This document shows, piece after piece, positions 55,441 to 63,996 of a stretch of 64,000 nucleotides of DNA (its first letter is position 1; every line of letters starts with the position of its first letter). The stretch is from Pseudomonas sp. DG56-2 (GTDB lineage Bacteria > Pseudomonadota > Gammaproteobacteria > Pseudomonadales > Pseudomonadaceae). Both the position numbers and the translations under genes were made by a program. Under the pieces are notes generated by a model. It was not told the origin of the DNA and ran no database searches. It worked only from the letters and a program-made list of their open reading frames with translations. The DNA lies in contig NZ_CP032311.1 of assembly GCF_004803755.1 (NCBI RefSeq), forward strand, positions 2,186,501 through 2,250,500, written 5' to 3'.

Positions 55441-55971
55441 ATGCTGTCAATCGAGAAAGCCAAGCGCATGGCCAAGCGCCTGCGAAGCGCTTTGCAAGCG
55501 AGCGATCATGAAGTGTCTCACGCCAACGCGCTTGAGCTGGTCGCTCGGCAACTGGGTTACAAGGACTGGAACACCGCTGCGGCGCTGTTGCCGGCCGAGG
55601 CACCGCAACCGGTCATTACCTTTGACAAGGCCATCCCGATCTTGCGGATGTTCGACGAAACCAAGGCCCGCGAGTTCTACCTCGATTTCCTCGGTTTCAG
55701 CGTTGAATTCGAGCATCGATTCGAAGCGGATCTGCCGCTGTACCTTGGGCTCAACCGCGACGGGTTGCAGTTGCACCTGTCCGAGCACCATGGCGATGCC
55801 AGCCCTGGAACGACAATCTTTGTACCGATGCACAACATCGAGTTGCTTCGTGACGAGCTGCTTACCAAGCGCTATGGCTACGGGCGTCCAGACATCGTTG
55901 AACAGGGCTGGGGCAAACTGTTGGAGGTGTACGACCCATTCGGCAATCGGATCAGGTTCTGCGAAAGCTGA
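55441..55971 (+). CDS. Glyoxalase/bleomycin-resistance superfamily protein
   Basis: A 176 aa protein with an N-terminal helical segment (MLSIEKAKRMAKRLRSAL, then LELVARQLGYKDWNTAAALL) and a C-terminal VOC/glyoxalase domain containing VITFDKAIPILRMFDETKAREFYLDFLGFSVEFEHRF and ending VYDPFGNRIRFCE, which holds the closing metal-site glutamate of this fold. AGGAGG precedes ATG 55441. Such proteins bind drugs, or act on thiol adducts or small aromatic substrates; the substrate is unknown. An APH-type kinase follows, so a detoxification role is possible. Confidence 0.88.
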   Translation: MLSIEKAKRMAKRLRSALQASDHEVSHANALELVARQLGYKDWNTAAALLPAEAPQPVITFDKAIPILRMFDETKAREFYLDFLGFSVEFEHRFEADLPLYLGLNRDGLQLHLSEHHGDASPGTTIFVPMHNIELLRDELLTKRYGYGRPDIVEQGWGKLLEVYDPFGNRIRFCES

Positions 55972-56033
55972 TTGCACAACAGGCGTTTCACTTCAGGTGG
56001 GCGCCTTGCATCCACCGTTGCGAGTACATTTCA

Positions 56034-56816
56034 TTGCACACCCCTTACCAATTACCCAACGCCATTGCCCGATTTATTGGCGGCAATCAACTTATTGCCG
56101 ACGAGGTGGGCGAGTCGCCCTGCAACGTCTTCAGCTTCACTCGAGGCAATGAGCGTTTTTTCCTCAAGGCCTGCAATTCGATCTATTCGTCCACGACCTA
56201 CAGCGTTGTACGTGAAGCGCAGGTGCTGCAATGGCTGGATGGCCGGCTGAATGTTCCCGAGGTCGCCGTGGTTGCTCAAAGCGATGCCGGGCAGTTCATG
56301 ATCACGCGTTGCGTACCTGGCGAACCGATACAAACCCGTAGCGACGATCAGGACACAATACTGGCGTTGTTTCGCGAAGCACTTCGGCAGTTGCAGGCTG
56401 TGGAGATCAGCGATTGCCCATTCGACTCGAGTGTTTCGCTGCGGCTGAATGAACTGGAATACCTCGTCGCCCACGATTTGTGTGCGGACGATGTCGATCT
56501 GCAGCAATGGCCGAATCTTACCAGCCCCAACAGGTTTCTGGCCCACCTGTACGCTACGCGACCGCTTGAAGAAAAGGCGTTCAGTCATGGCGACCTCTGC
56601 GACACCAACGTTTTCGTCGACGCCCACGACCATTTGCATTTCATTGACTTGGGGCGCGGCGGTATCGCCGATCGTTGGCTGGACATCGCCTTTGCCCATC
56701 GAAACCTGCGCGAAGATGTTTCGGATATAGCAGCAAACAGTCTGCTTTTGGGAGTTGGCGAGCCGGACCAAGTGGCCAAGCGGGTGTTTTTCGAGCAGTT
56801 GGATGAGTTGTTTTAA
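56034..56816 (+). CDS. Aminoglycoside 3'-phosphotransferase-like kinase (APH(3') family)
   Basis: A 260 aa kinase of the APH(3') family, which phosphorylates kanamycin-type aminoglycosides. The ATP-binding lysine is in FFLKA (Lys45), the catalytic loop in SHGDLCDTN (Asp187, Asn192), the Mg-binding Asp205 in FIDLGRGGIADRWLDIA, and the C-terminus FFEQLDELF is the family ending. No part is missing, so an active enzyme is expected, although the drug cannot be specified. The start is a TTG at 56034 with no strong ribosome site. It follows the glyoxalase gene by 62 bp. Confidence 0.87.
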   Translation: MHTPYQLPNAIARFIGGNQLIADEVGESPCNVFSFTRGNERFFLKACNSIYSSTTYSVVREAQVLQWLDGRLNVPEVAVVAQSDAGQFMITRCVPGEPIQTRSDDQDTILALFREALRQLQAVEISDCPFDSSVSLRLNELEYLVAHDLCADDVDLQQWPNLTSPNRFLAHLYATRPLEEKAFSHGDLCDTNVFVDAHDHLHFIDLGRGGIADRWLDIAFAHRNLREDVSDIAANSLLLGVGEPDQVAKRVFFEQLDELF

Positions 56817-56964
56817 GTGTTGAGCGAGGGCTGCGAAATGGCGCCTCGTCAGTCCACCTGAAAGCTCGGTACTGATTACCCGTTTGTACGGGAGGTGAGT
56901 AGCGAATGACGAGCGGGGAACGGTCCGAAGCTGTCCTTACACATTGCCAATCAACCCCAAAACA

Positions 56965-56983
56965 AATAATAATGCGATCAATT
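56965..56983 (+). promoter_or_regulatory. Weak Fur-box-like sequence upstream of the ECF sigma gene
   Basis: AATAATAATGCGATCAATT partly matches the Fur consensus GATAATGATAATCATTATC and lies 20-38 bases before the sigma gene. FecI-type genes are normally Fur-controlled; the match here is low. Confidence 0.3.
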
Positions 56984-57002
56984 CCCATTTGAGATTCCCG
57001 TC

Positions 57003-57521
57003 ATGTCGGCTGAGTCCGCTCCTCTGTCCGCCGCTGTAGCTGAACTTTACGTTGAACACAGTCCGTGGCTCCGCGGCTGGTTACGCAAACGCATGGGCGA
57101 CTATAGCGATGCAGCCGACCTGGTACAGGACACCTTCGTCAAAGTCATCAAGGCAAACAGTGCACTGGAAATTCGCGAGCCTCGGGTTTACCTGACGACA
57201 ATAGCCAAGGGCCTGATGATTGACCTGTTTCGCCGCCGCTCGTTGGAACAGGCATACCTCGAAACCCTGGCAAACCTACCCGCCGCTCTAGTCCCGAGCG
57301 CCGAGGCGCAAACGGTGCTGTTTGAAACATTGATGGAGCTGGATCGAATGCTCGCAGGGCTTGGCGCGCGGGTGCGCGAGGTCTTCATCCTGTCGCAACT
57401 CGACGGCATGACGTACGCTCAAATTGCTGAGCAACTCGGTATTTCCCTGCGTACGGTCAATAGCCACATGGCCAAAGCCATGGAGCACATCTGCCTGCTG
57501 CAGTGGGAGCCCAGTGAATGA
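57003..57521 (+). CDS. FecI-type ECF sigma factor
   Basis: A 172 aa extracytoplasmic-function sigma factor. Region 2 is in WLRKRMGDYSDAADLVQDTFVKVI (residues ~25-49), with EPRVYLTTIAKGLMIDLFRRRSLE following, and region 4 is in LDGMTYAQIAEQLGISLRTVNSHMAKAM (~135-162). FecI-type factors transcribe a cognate siderophore-receptor gene when the receptor senses its ligand. It overlaps the FecR-like gene by four bases (ATGA). Confidence 0.92.
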   Translation: MSAESAPLSAAVAELYVEHSPWLRGWLRKRMGDYSDAADLVQDTFVKVIKANSALEIREPRVYLTTIAKGLMIDLFRRRSLEQAYLETLANLPAALVPSAEAQTVLFETLMELDRMLAGLGARVREVFILSQLDGMTYAQIAEQLGISLRTVNSHMAKAMEHICLLQWEPSE

Positions 57522-58471
57522 GCTTGTCGCCTTCACCTGCCCAACGTGAGGCCATACGTGACGCAGCCCGCTGGTACGTGCAGTTGTCCTCGGGCATGGC
57601 CACCGCCGATGACCGTGCAAGTTGGCAATGCTGGCATGACAGCAACCCCTTGCATCAGCAGGCGTGGCAACGCATGCAGGCGGTCACCAATCCCCTGGAG
57701 TGTCTGCCTCGATCACTGGTCTCTTCAACGCTATTGAGCGCCGGGCGCACTCGCCGACAGGTGCTCTATGGTTTGGCGATGCTGCTGGGCGGCGGCACAA
57801 TTGCGTCGCTGAGCTGGCGTAGCGATATGCGCCGGGAGCTGACCGCTGACCAGCGCACTGGCGTGGGCGAGCTGCGCACCCTGACATTGGCAGACGGCAG
57901 CCGGGTAATGCTCGACACCGACAGCGCTCTGGAGGTGCAGTTCGATGCTCAACAGCGACTGCTGGTGCTACGTCGTGGCCAGGTGTCGATCACCACTGCC
58001 GCCGACCCAGGCGCCCGGCCTTTTCTGGTCGATACCCGCTATGGCCGGATACGCGCCCTGGGCACCCGCTTCATCGTCAGTGTCGATGACCAGGGCAGCG
58101 AAGTGGCCGTTCTGGAGAAGGCTGTGCAACTGTCGTATGGCGCTACTCAGCACCTGCGCCTGGAGGCCGGTCAACGGGTGGCATTTGGAGCGTCGGGTAT
58201 CGGTACCGTGCGTGCCAACGATGCTGCGGTTGGCGCTTGGCAGGACGGCAGTCTGATCGCCATCGACCAGCCTCTGGGCGAACTGCTTGCCCAGTTGTCC
58301 CGCTATCGTCCCGGTTTGCTGTTCTGCGATCCGCAGGTGGCGGCGATGAAGATCTCCGGCGCGTTCCCGATTACCGACACAGACCTGGCGCTGGCGGCAC
58401 TGCAAAGCGCCTTTGCGCTCAACGTGCATCGCCGTAGTCGATATTGGGTAACGGTCACAGCGCGGCGCTGA
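57518..58471 (+). CDS. FecR-like transmembrane sigma regulator
   Basis: A 317 aa inner-membrane protein. The N-terminal cytosolic part (AQREAIRDAARWYVQLSSG, then CWHDSNPLHQQAWQRMQ) is a FecR-type anti-sigma segment. A single membrane segment LYGLAMLLGGGTIASLSW follows, then the periplasmic FecR domain with GELRTLTLADGSRVMLDTDSALEVQ and GRIRALGTRFIVSV. It relays the signal from the outer-membrane receptor to the ECF sigma factor. The ATGA overlap with the sigma gene indicates coupled synthesis. Confidence 0.92.
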   Translation: MSLSPSPAQREAIRDAARWYVQLSSGMATADDRASWQCWHDSNPLHQQAWQRMQAVTNPLECLPRSLVSSTLLSAGRTRRQVLYGLAMLLGGGTIASLSWRSDMRRELTADQRTGVGELRTLTLADGSRVMLDTDSALEVQFDAQQRLLVLRRGQVSITTAADPGARPFLVDTRYGRIRALGTRFIVSVDDQGSEVAVLEKAVQLSYGATQHLRLEAGQRVAFGASGIGTVRANDAAVGAWQDGSLIAIDQPLGELLAQLSRYRPGLLFCDPQVAAMKISGAFPITDTDLALAALQSAFALNVHRRSRYWVTVTARR

Positions 58472-58555
58472 TTTTTTTGTTTGATGTTGCACTTTTTCGT
58501 AGCCCCGTTCGGCTCTTCCTTCCATCTGATCAACTGAATGTTTTGGGAAGGGAAC

Positions 58556-61057
58556 ATGAGCAGCAAGCAGCGGGCACAAACGGCATCAGCCCTGGCGATG
58601 TATCTTTCACTCGGTACAGTGATCGCCTGGCCAAGTATCTCGATTGCCGAGCAGGTGAGCAGCAGCCAGGCCCGGGTCTACAATATCGCCCCCGGCACCT
58701 TGACCGAAACGTTGAGCCGCTTTGCCAGTTTCTCCAGGGTGGCATTGTCATTTGATGGGGCCAGCATCCAGGTGCGGCGCTCGCCAGGACTGCAAGGCAG
58801 TTACAATGTCGATCAGGGTTTCGCAGTATTGCTGGCCGGCAGTGGGCTGCAAGCGGTCCGCCAGGCAAATGGTGTGTACCTGCTGACAGAACACCGCCCG
58901 CGCGACGGCTCGGTGGAGTTGGGTGCGACCACCATCAACGGCCTGGGATTGGAAGAGGGCGCCCAAAGCTATACCGCCAACACCGCGACTGTTGGCAGCA
59001 AGGTGGCGACCTCGGTGCGTGAGGTGCCGCATTCGGTTTCGGTCATTACTCGTCAGCGCATAGAGGACCAGAACCTCAATAGCCTGACCGATGTGATGTC
59101 CAAAATGACCGGTGTTTCCTTGCAGAAAGGCGGTGTATCCCAGGCGGCTATGGGAAACGAAAGCAACTTTTTTTCGCGCGGTTTCGCGGTCTCCAATACC
59201 ACCATCGACGGCGGTGCGCCCTTGACCACCTCGATCGCCGGCTACGGGTCGTTGAGCCAACTCGATATGGCTCAATATGATCGTGTCGAGTTCTTGCGCG
59301 GCGTCGATGGCTTGTACTCCAGTACTGGCGATCCGGGCGGCACTGTCAACCTGGTACGCAAGCGCGCTTTGCGGGACAAGCAACTGTCGTTCTCCGCTTC
59401 GGCCGGTTCCTGGGACAACTACCGCAGCGAGCTTGACGTGACCGGCGCGCTGGTCGATAGCGGCGATATCCGCGGTCGCCTGGGGATGGCCTACCAGGAT
59501 AGCAAGTCGTTCATGGACTACGTTGACACGCAGAATTCGCTGACCTACGGCTCACTGGAATTCGACCTGGATCCCGACACCACCCTGACCTTGGGCGGCA
59601 GCTTCCAGGACAACGACGGCGTGCCGTATTACGCTGGCCTGCCGCGCTACACCAACGGCGACGACCTGGCACTGCCACGGCACACCGCGTATACCGCCGA
59701 CTGGAACACGGTACGGGAAAAAACCACCCAGCTGTACACCAAGCTCGAGCATGCCTTCAACGCCGAGTGGTCACTGACCACTGACTTGGCTTATGTCGAC
59801 ATCGATCGTGACTCTGCCGGCCTGTACTTCTTTGGTGGTGTCGATCCACTCACCGGTAGCGGTCCGACCTGGCACCAGTTCCCGAACAAAGGTGGCAGCG
59901 TGCGCAAGACCGTCAACAGCTATGTCAAAGGTGGTTTCGACGCTTTTGAACGACATCACGATGTGCTTTTCGGGGTTGACTACACCCATACCGTAGGCAC
60001 TGTCATTCAGCGCACCGGTCTAATCCAGGGCCTTCCTGTGGACCTTGAGGGGCGTAATCCGCCGCAAAACCTGGGTAGCACGGCGAACAAGAAGCAGGAC
60101 CTGCCCGAGATCCGCCGCTCGGCCTACGGCATGACCCGCCTGGCACTGAGCGAAGACCTGAAGATTATCTTCGGTGGTCGTCTTACCGACTACACCTATC
60201 AGAACAAGCAGGACTTCTACGACGGCGTCACGCCGCCATCGCGCCCGGCCACTCAGCACAAGCGGGGTGTTTTCACTCCTTATGCCGGCCTGACCTATGA
60301 CCTGAACGACCAGTGGACCGCCTACACCAGTTTTGCCGAGACCTTTACCCCGCAAGCCGGTAATACCGATACCCAAGGTGCCCAGCTCGATCCGGCGACG
60401 TCGAAGAACTACGAGATTGGCCTTAAGGGGCAACTGTTCGATGGCCGGGTCAATACCTCGTTTGCCCTTTATCGCATTGAGCAGGACGATACTGCGGTCT
60501 ACGACGATCTGGGCACCGGACCTATCGGTAGCGAAGCAACCTGCTGCTATTACAATGCGGGTAGGGTGATCAGCAAAGGCTTTGATGCCGAGATAAGCGG
60601 TGAAGTTGCCACAGGCCTGAACCTGATGGCCGGCTATACCTTCAACCGCCTCGAAGCCAAGGATGCCAACGAAGGTCGTAGCACCTTCGAAGGTGTCACG
60701 CCCAAACACCTGCTCAAGGTCTGGGGTACGTACCAACTGCCGGGCCAACTGCACGACTGGAAGGTTGGCCTGGGAGCGACCAGCCAAAGCGCAACCTCCA
60801 AGCAAGGGCAGGTGACGCCGTTCAACCCCGACACCGGCAAGTTTGACGGCACACCGGTTGAATACCAGTTCTTGCAGTCGGGTTATACCCTTTGGAGCGC
60901 GAGCCTGGACTACCAAATCGACAAGAACTGGTCAGCCACGCTCAATGCCAACAATCTCTTCGACAAGAAGTACTACTCGACAGTGGGCACCTCGGCTTAC
61001 AACAACTTCTATGGCGATCCTCGCAACTTGATGGTGACCATTCGTAGTAAGTTCTGA
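58556..61057 (+). CDS. TonB-dependent siderophore receptor with signalling domain
   Basis: An 833 aa outer-membrane receptor. After the signal peptide, an N-terminal STN signalling domain (ARVYNIAPGTLTETLSRFASFSRVALSFDG) contacts FecR. The plug follows (VREVPHSVSVITRQRIEDQN, with RVEFLRGVDGLYSSTGDPGGTVNLV), then the 22-strand barrel ending in FYGDPRNLMVTIRSKF. The family is FoxA/FhuE/ferripyoverdine-like, and the siderophore cannot be specified. ATG 58556 has GGGAAGGGA just upstream; an in-frame ATG six codons earlier does not. It is the target of the sigma/anti-sigma pair. Confidence 0.93.
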   Translation: MSSKQRAQTASALAMYLSLGTVIAWPSISIAEQVSSSQARVYNIAPGTLTETLSRFASFSRVALSFDGASIQVRRSPGLQGSYNVDQGFAVLLAGSGLQAVRQANGVYLLTEHRPRDGSVELGATTINGLGLEEGAQSYTANTATVGSKVATSVREVPHSVSVITRQRIEDQNLNSLTDVMSKMTGVSLQKGGVSQAAMGNESNFFSRGFAVSNTTIDGGAPLTTSIAGYGSLSQLDMAQYDRVEFLRGVDGLYSSTGDPGGTVNLVRKRALRDKQLSFSASAGSWDNYRSELDVTGALVDSGDIRGRLGMAYQDSKSFMDYVDTQNSLTYGSLEFDLDPDTTLTLGGSFQDNDGVPYYAGLPRYTNGDDLALPRHTAYTADWNTVREKTTQLYTKLEHAFNAEWSLTTDLAYVDIDRDSAGLYFFGGVDPLTGSGPTWHQFPNKGGSVRKTVNSYVKGGFDAFERHHDVLFGVDYTHTVGTVIQRTGLIQGLPVDLEGRNPPQNLGSTANKKQDLPEIRRSAYGMTRLALSEDLKIIFGGRLTDYTYQNKQDFYDGVTPPSRPATQHKRGVFTPYAGLTYDLNDQWTAYTSFAETFTPQAGNTDTQGAQLDPATSKNYEIGLKGQLFDGRVNTSFALYRIEQDDTAVYDDLGTGPIGSEATCCYYNAGRVISKGFDAEISGEVATGLNLMAGYTFNRLEAKDANEGRSTFEGVTPKHLLKVWGTYQLPGQLHDWKVGLGATSQSATSKQGQVTPFNPDTGKFDGTPVEYQFLQSGYTLWSASLDYQIDKNWSATLNANNLFDKKYYSTVGTSAYNNFYGDPRNLMVTIRSKF

Positions 61058-61069
61058 GCGTCCCAGCCT

Positions 61070-61087
61070 CGGCGGGCACGCCCGCCG
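61070..61087. terminator. Short hairpin between the receptor and gltS genes
   Basis: CGGCGGGC (61070-61077) pairs with GCCCGCCG (61080-61087) across two bases, between two convergent genes. There is no T-run; it may be a REP-type or weak bidirectional terminator. Confidence 0.45.
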
Positions 61088-61092
61088 TCTGC

Positions 61093-62307
61093 CTAAATCC
61101 CGCTGAACATACCAATGATCACGGCGTTGACCAGGTCGATGAAAAAGCCGCACACCAGCGGCACGATCAGAAATGCCTGGTGCGCTGCGCCGTATTTTTG
61201 CGTAACGGTTGTCATGTTGACGATGGCCGTTGCCGTGGAGCCGAGGGTAATGCCGCCGAAGCCTGAGGCAATAACGCTGGCCTCGTAGTCGCGGCCCATG
61301 CAACGGAACACCACGAAGTAGGTGTAGAGAACCGTCAGCAGTACCTGCAAGGTCAAGGTGCACATAATGAACATCAGGGCCCCGCTGAGCTGCCACAGCT
61401 GCAGGCCCATCAAGGCCATGGTCAGGAACATGCCCAGGCAGATGTCGGAAATCAACGCCAGGCCGAGGCTGGCACCGCTCCAGCTTTTCAGTCGCTGTTC
61501 ACCCAGCACCGCGAGCACCACATGGTGGATGATGATGCCCGCGAACAGGCAACTGACGAACTTCGGCAGGGTGATGCCGGCATCGACCAGCAACAGGTTG
61601 AGTCCATAGCCGAGCATCAATGTCAGGTTGAGCCACATCCATGCCCAGAGCACGTCGTAGTAGTTCACTGAATTGTTGGCTTGGTGCTCAAGAATGCCGA
61701 CCTCCAGCGCTGCATCCCGGGAAGGTTTAAGTTGATGGCGGCGTATCAATTGGTTGGCGATCGGGCCGCCGATCACGCACGCGGCGATAAGCCCTACGGT
61801 GTTACTGGCGATGCCCAGTTCATGGGCGTTATTGATCCCCAGTTTTTCAACGAACAGTGGTGCCCAGGCCAGGGTGGTGCCCACACCACCTGTGAGGGAG
61901 ATGGAACCGACCATCAAACCAGCCTTTGGATCGAGGCCGAACGCTTCGGCCATGCCCATACCCAGGGTGTTCTGCAGCACGATGAAGGCGCTGGCGAGAA
62001 ACAGCAGGATGAGCAGTGGGCGCCCGCCCTTGACGAGTTGGCGCATGTCCGATTTCAAGCCGATGCCGGCGAAGAAATACAGCAGCAAGGTGTCGCGAAC
62101 CTGCAAATCGAATTCGACCTGAACATTGAGGCCGAAATACAGAATACTGGTCACCGCCGCGCAAACGAAGCCGCCGACGACGGATTCGGGAATGCAGTAC
62201 TGACGTAGCAGGGTACTGCGCTGGACCAGGGTCTTACCCAGGAACAGCAGAAGAATGGCCAGCGTGAAGCTCACGAGGCCGTGAATCGGGAAGAGCTGGG
62301 AGGTCAT
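61093..62307 (-). CDS. gltS: Sodium/glutamate symporter GltS
   Basis: An inner-membrane carrier of 404 aa with ten to twelve helices that imports glutamate with sodium. Recognisable GltS features are ILLLFLGKTLVQRSTLLRQYCIPESVVGG near the N-terminus, KSDMRQLVKGGRPLLILL, the repeated GGVGTTLAWAPLF loop near residue 125, and GFGGITLGSTATAIVNMTTVTQKYG near the C-terminus. It stands alone, convergent with the TonB receptor and divergent from the TrmK gene. Confidence 0.94.
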   Translation of the reverse strand: MTSQLFPIHGLVSFTLAILLLFLGKTLVQRSTLLRQYCIPESVVGGFVCAAVTSILYFGLNVQVEFDLQVRDTLLLYFFAGIGLKSDMRQLVKGGRPLLILLFLASAFIVLQNTLGMGMAEAFGLDPKAGLMVGSISLTGGVGTTLAWAPLFVEKLGINNAHELGIASNTVGLIAACVIGGPIANQLIRRHQLKPSRDAALEVGILEHQANNSVNYYDVLWAWMWLNLTLMLGYGLNLLLVDAGITLPKFVSCLFAGIIIHHVVLAVLGEQRLKSWSGASLGLALISDICLGMFLTMALMGLQLWQLSGALMFIMCTLTLQVLLTVLYTYFVVFRCMGRDYEASVIASGFGGITLGSTATAIVNMTTVTQKYGAAHQAFLIVPLVCGFFIDLVNAVIIGMFSGI

Positions 62308-62517
62308 CGAGGCCTACCTAAAAATCCGGGAAAGTCATTATCAGGGCACCGCCATTTTGCGTTCTGATTGGCGTCAATGAACGGTGAAATGAGCATAGCA
62401 GCAAGGTTTGAAGCGTGGATTTGGTCGCAAAAACTTGAATTGCGCGGCCTCGCTCGACAGAATCGCGCCCCGATCCGGGCAAAGCTGCCGGGCGATTGTG
62501 GTGAAGAGAGGTTGCAG

Positions 62518-63213
62518 TTGAACGAACAGACATTGTCTGCGCGCCTGGAGCGTGTGGCGGCACATGTACCGGTGGGTGCACGCTTGGCCGATATCGGCTC
62601 GGATCATGCCTACCTACCTGTGGCACTGACGCGCCGTGGCGTCATCGCGGCAGCGGTAGCGGGGGAGGTGGCCTTGACGCCGTTTCACTCGGCCCAATGC
62701 ACGGTGCGCGAGAATGCGCTGGAGCAACTGATTTCGGTACGCCTGGCCAACGGCCTGGGTGCAATCGAGGCGCAGGACGCAATCACTGCAATCAGCATCT
62801 GTGGCATGGGTGGCGAGACGATTCGCGACATTCTTGAAGCCGGCAAGTCACGCCTGAGCGGCGAGGAGCGACTGATCCTGCAACCCAACGGCGGCGAAGG
62901 GCCGTTGCGCCAATGGTTGATGGAAAATGGCTATCGGATTCTCTGTGAGGAAGTGCTGCGGGAAAACCGCTTTGACTACGAAATCATTGTTGCCGAGCGT
63001 GCTGATCCGGTGACCTACACCGCACGGGAGCTGTATTTCGGCCCGATGCAAATGCAGGTGCGCAGCCCCGCATTCATGCAAAAGTGGCAGCGCATGCTGC
63101 GCCAGAAGCAGCGCATTCTGAGGGACTTTACCCGGGCGCGGCAGGATGTTCCCGAGCAGAAAGTCGAAGATGTCACCCGCCAGGCACGGTGGATTGCCGA
63201 GTTGTTGGCTTAA
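62518..63213 (+). CDS. TrmK-type tRNA (adenine(22)-N1)-methyltransferase
   Basis: A 231 aa SAM-dependent methyltransferase of the TrmK/DUF633 family. The SAM motif is in GARLADIGSDHAYLPVAL, with SICGMGGETI and LQPNGGEGPLRQWLMENGY as the following family motifs. B. subtilis TrmK methylates A22 in the D-loop of some tRNAs. TTG 62518, seven bases after a purine-rich AGAGAGG, gives the normal length; the upstream in-frame ATG at 62368 would add 50 non-conserved residues. Confidence 0.87.
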   Translation: MNEQTLSARLERVAAHVPVGARLADIGSDHAYLPVALTRRGVIAAAVAGEVALTPFHSAQCTVRENALEQLISVRLANGLGAIEAQDAITAISICGMGGETIRDILEAGKSRLSGEERLILQPNGGEGPLRQWLMENGYRILCEEVLRENRFDYEIIVAERADPVTYTARELYFGPMQMQVRSPAFMQKWQRMLRQKQRILRDFTRARQDVPEQKVEDVTRQARWIAELLA

Positions 63214-63260
63214 CAAAGGCTCAACCTGGTTTGAGCATGATTGGTTTGCCCATGTGCAAT

Positions 63261-63632
63261 TCAGTCAGCAGATTTTGGCTTAGCGTCTTTGGCCTTGGCG
63301 ATCATGTCACTTAGCTGGGCGAGAAACTCGTCGACATCGATCTCAACAAATTCCCCGCAGGAAGCCGCGATGATCTTTTCGGCAAATTCAGGGCTGTATT
63401 CCAGCGCTTGGTAGTCTGGACTGGTTTTATCCACGGTTTTGAAGAACCATTCACCTTGCGCTTCTTCCCCGACCAGGCACTCCAGCTCTTGAAGGCCCAG
63501 TAGCGTCGACTGGTACTGGGCTTCTTCCAGTGCTGGAAACTTGCTCGCAACGGCGCGCTTGAGGTCAATGGCACGCGTGCCCTCGGCGGCGAGTTCCACG
63601 ATCAACGCCTGCAGCGGATTGAAGTCATTCAT
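63261..63632 (-). CDS. Hypothetical cytosolic protein
   Basis: A 123 aa acidic protein with no recognised family, predominantly helical (DFNPLQALIVELAAEGTRAIDLKRAV, then VDEFLAQLSDMIAKAKDAKP). Its composition and codon use are normal for the genome, and it is preceded by a purine-rich site before ATG 63632. It is convergent with the TrmK gene. I can suggest no function. Confidence 0.7.
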   Translation of the reverse strand: MNDFNPLQALIVELAAEGTRAIDLKRAVASKFPALEEAQYQSTLLGLQELECLVGEEAQGEWFFKTVDKTSPDYQALEYSPEFAEKIIAASCGEFVEIDVDEFLAQLSDMIAKAKDAKPKSAD

Positions 63633-63668
63633 TGCTCACCTCGACTGTTCATTCAGATTGTTCAGCGA

Positions 63669-63691
63669 GCCCTCGTTGATGCTTCGAGGGC
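63669..63691. terminator. Short hairpin between the last two minus-strand genes
   Basis: GCCCTCG (63669-63675) pairs with CGAGGGC (63685-63691), loop of nine bases. There is no clear T-run, so termination strength is uncertain. Confidence 0.35.
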
Positions 63692-63705
63692 ACGTGGCGC
63701 ATTGA

Positions 63706-63996
63706 TCAGGCTGCGACAGCGGCGCGTTGATTGCCCAGGTCATAGCCAATCATGAACAGTGCAGCTTCGAGCGCACGCAAGGGGGCGTACGGGGCCGCCA
63801 CCGAGTGGAACGGACTGTCGTGTGCAGCGGGGTGGGCCAGTACCGCAGTCAACAGCCAGTTGGCGCGAAGATTCCACAGGGCGTGGTGAGATCCCGAGCG
63901 CAGGCCCTTGAACTGGAGGTTGCCAATGCCCGGGTTGCGACGTTTCGGGGCACTTGCGTTGGCTGCCTCCTTCGCACCCGCCCAGGGGAAGCTCAA
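63706..63996 (-). CDS. Hypothetical protein, possibly running off the window edge
   Basis: An open frame of at least 96 aa ending at 63706, with text such as HHALWNLRANWLLTAVLAHP and LRALEAALFMIGYDLG. The first in-window start is a TTG at 63996 and the frame stays open to the edge, so the true start may lie outside. No domain is recognised and no ribosome site is visible; it may be a small hypothetical protein or a chance frame. Confidence 0.35.
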   Translation of the reverse strand: MSFPWAGAKEAANASAPKRRNPGIGNLQFKGLRSGSHHALWNLRANWLLTAVLAHPAAHDSPFHSVAAPYAPLRALEAALFMIGYDLGNQRAAVAA

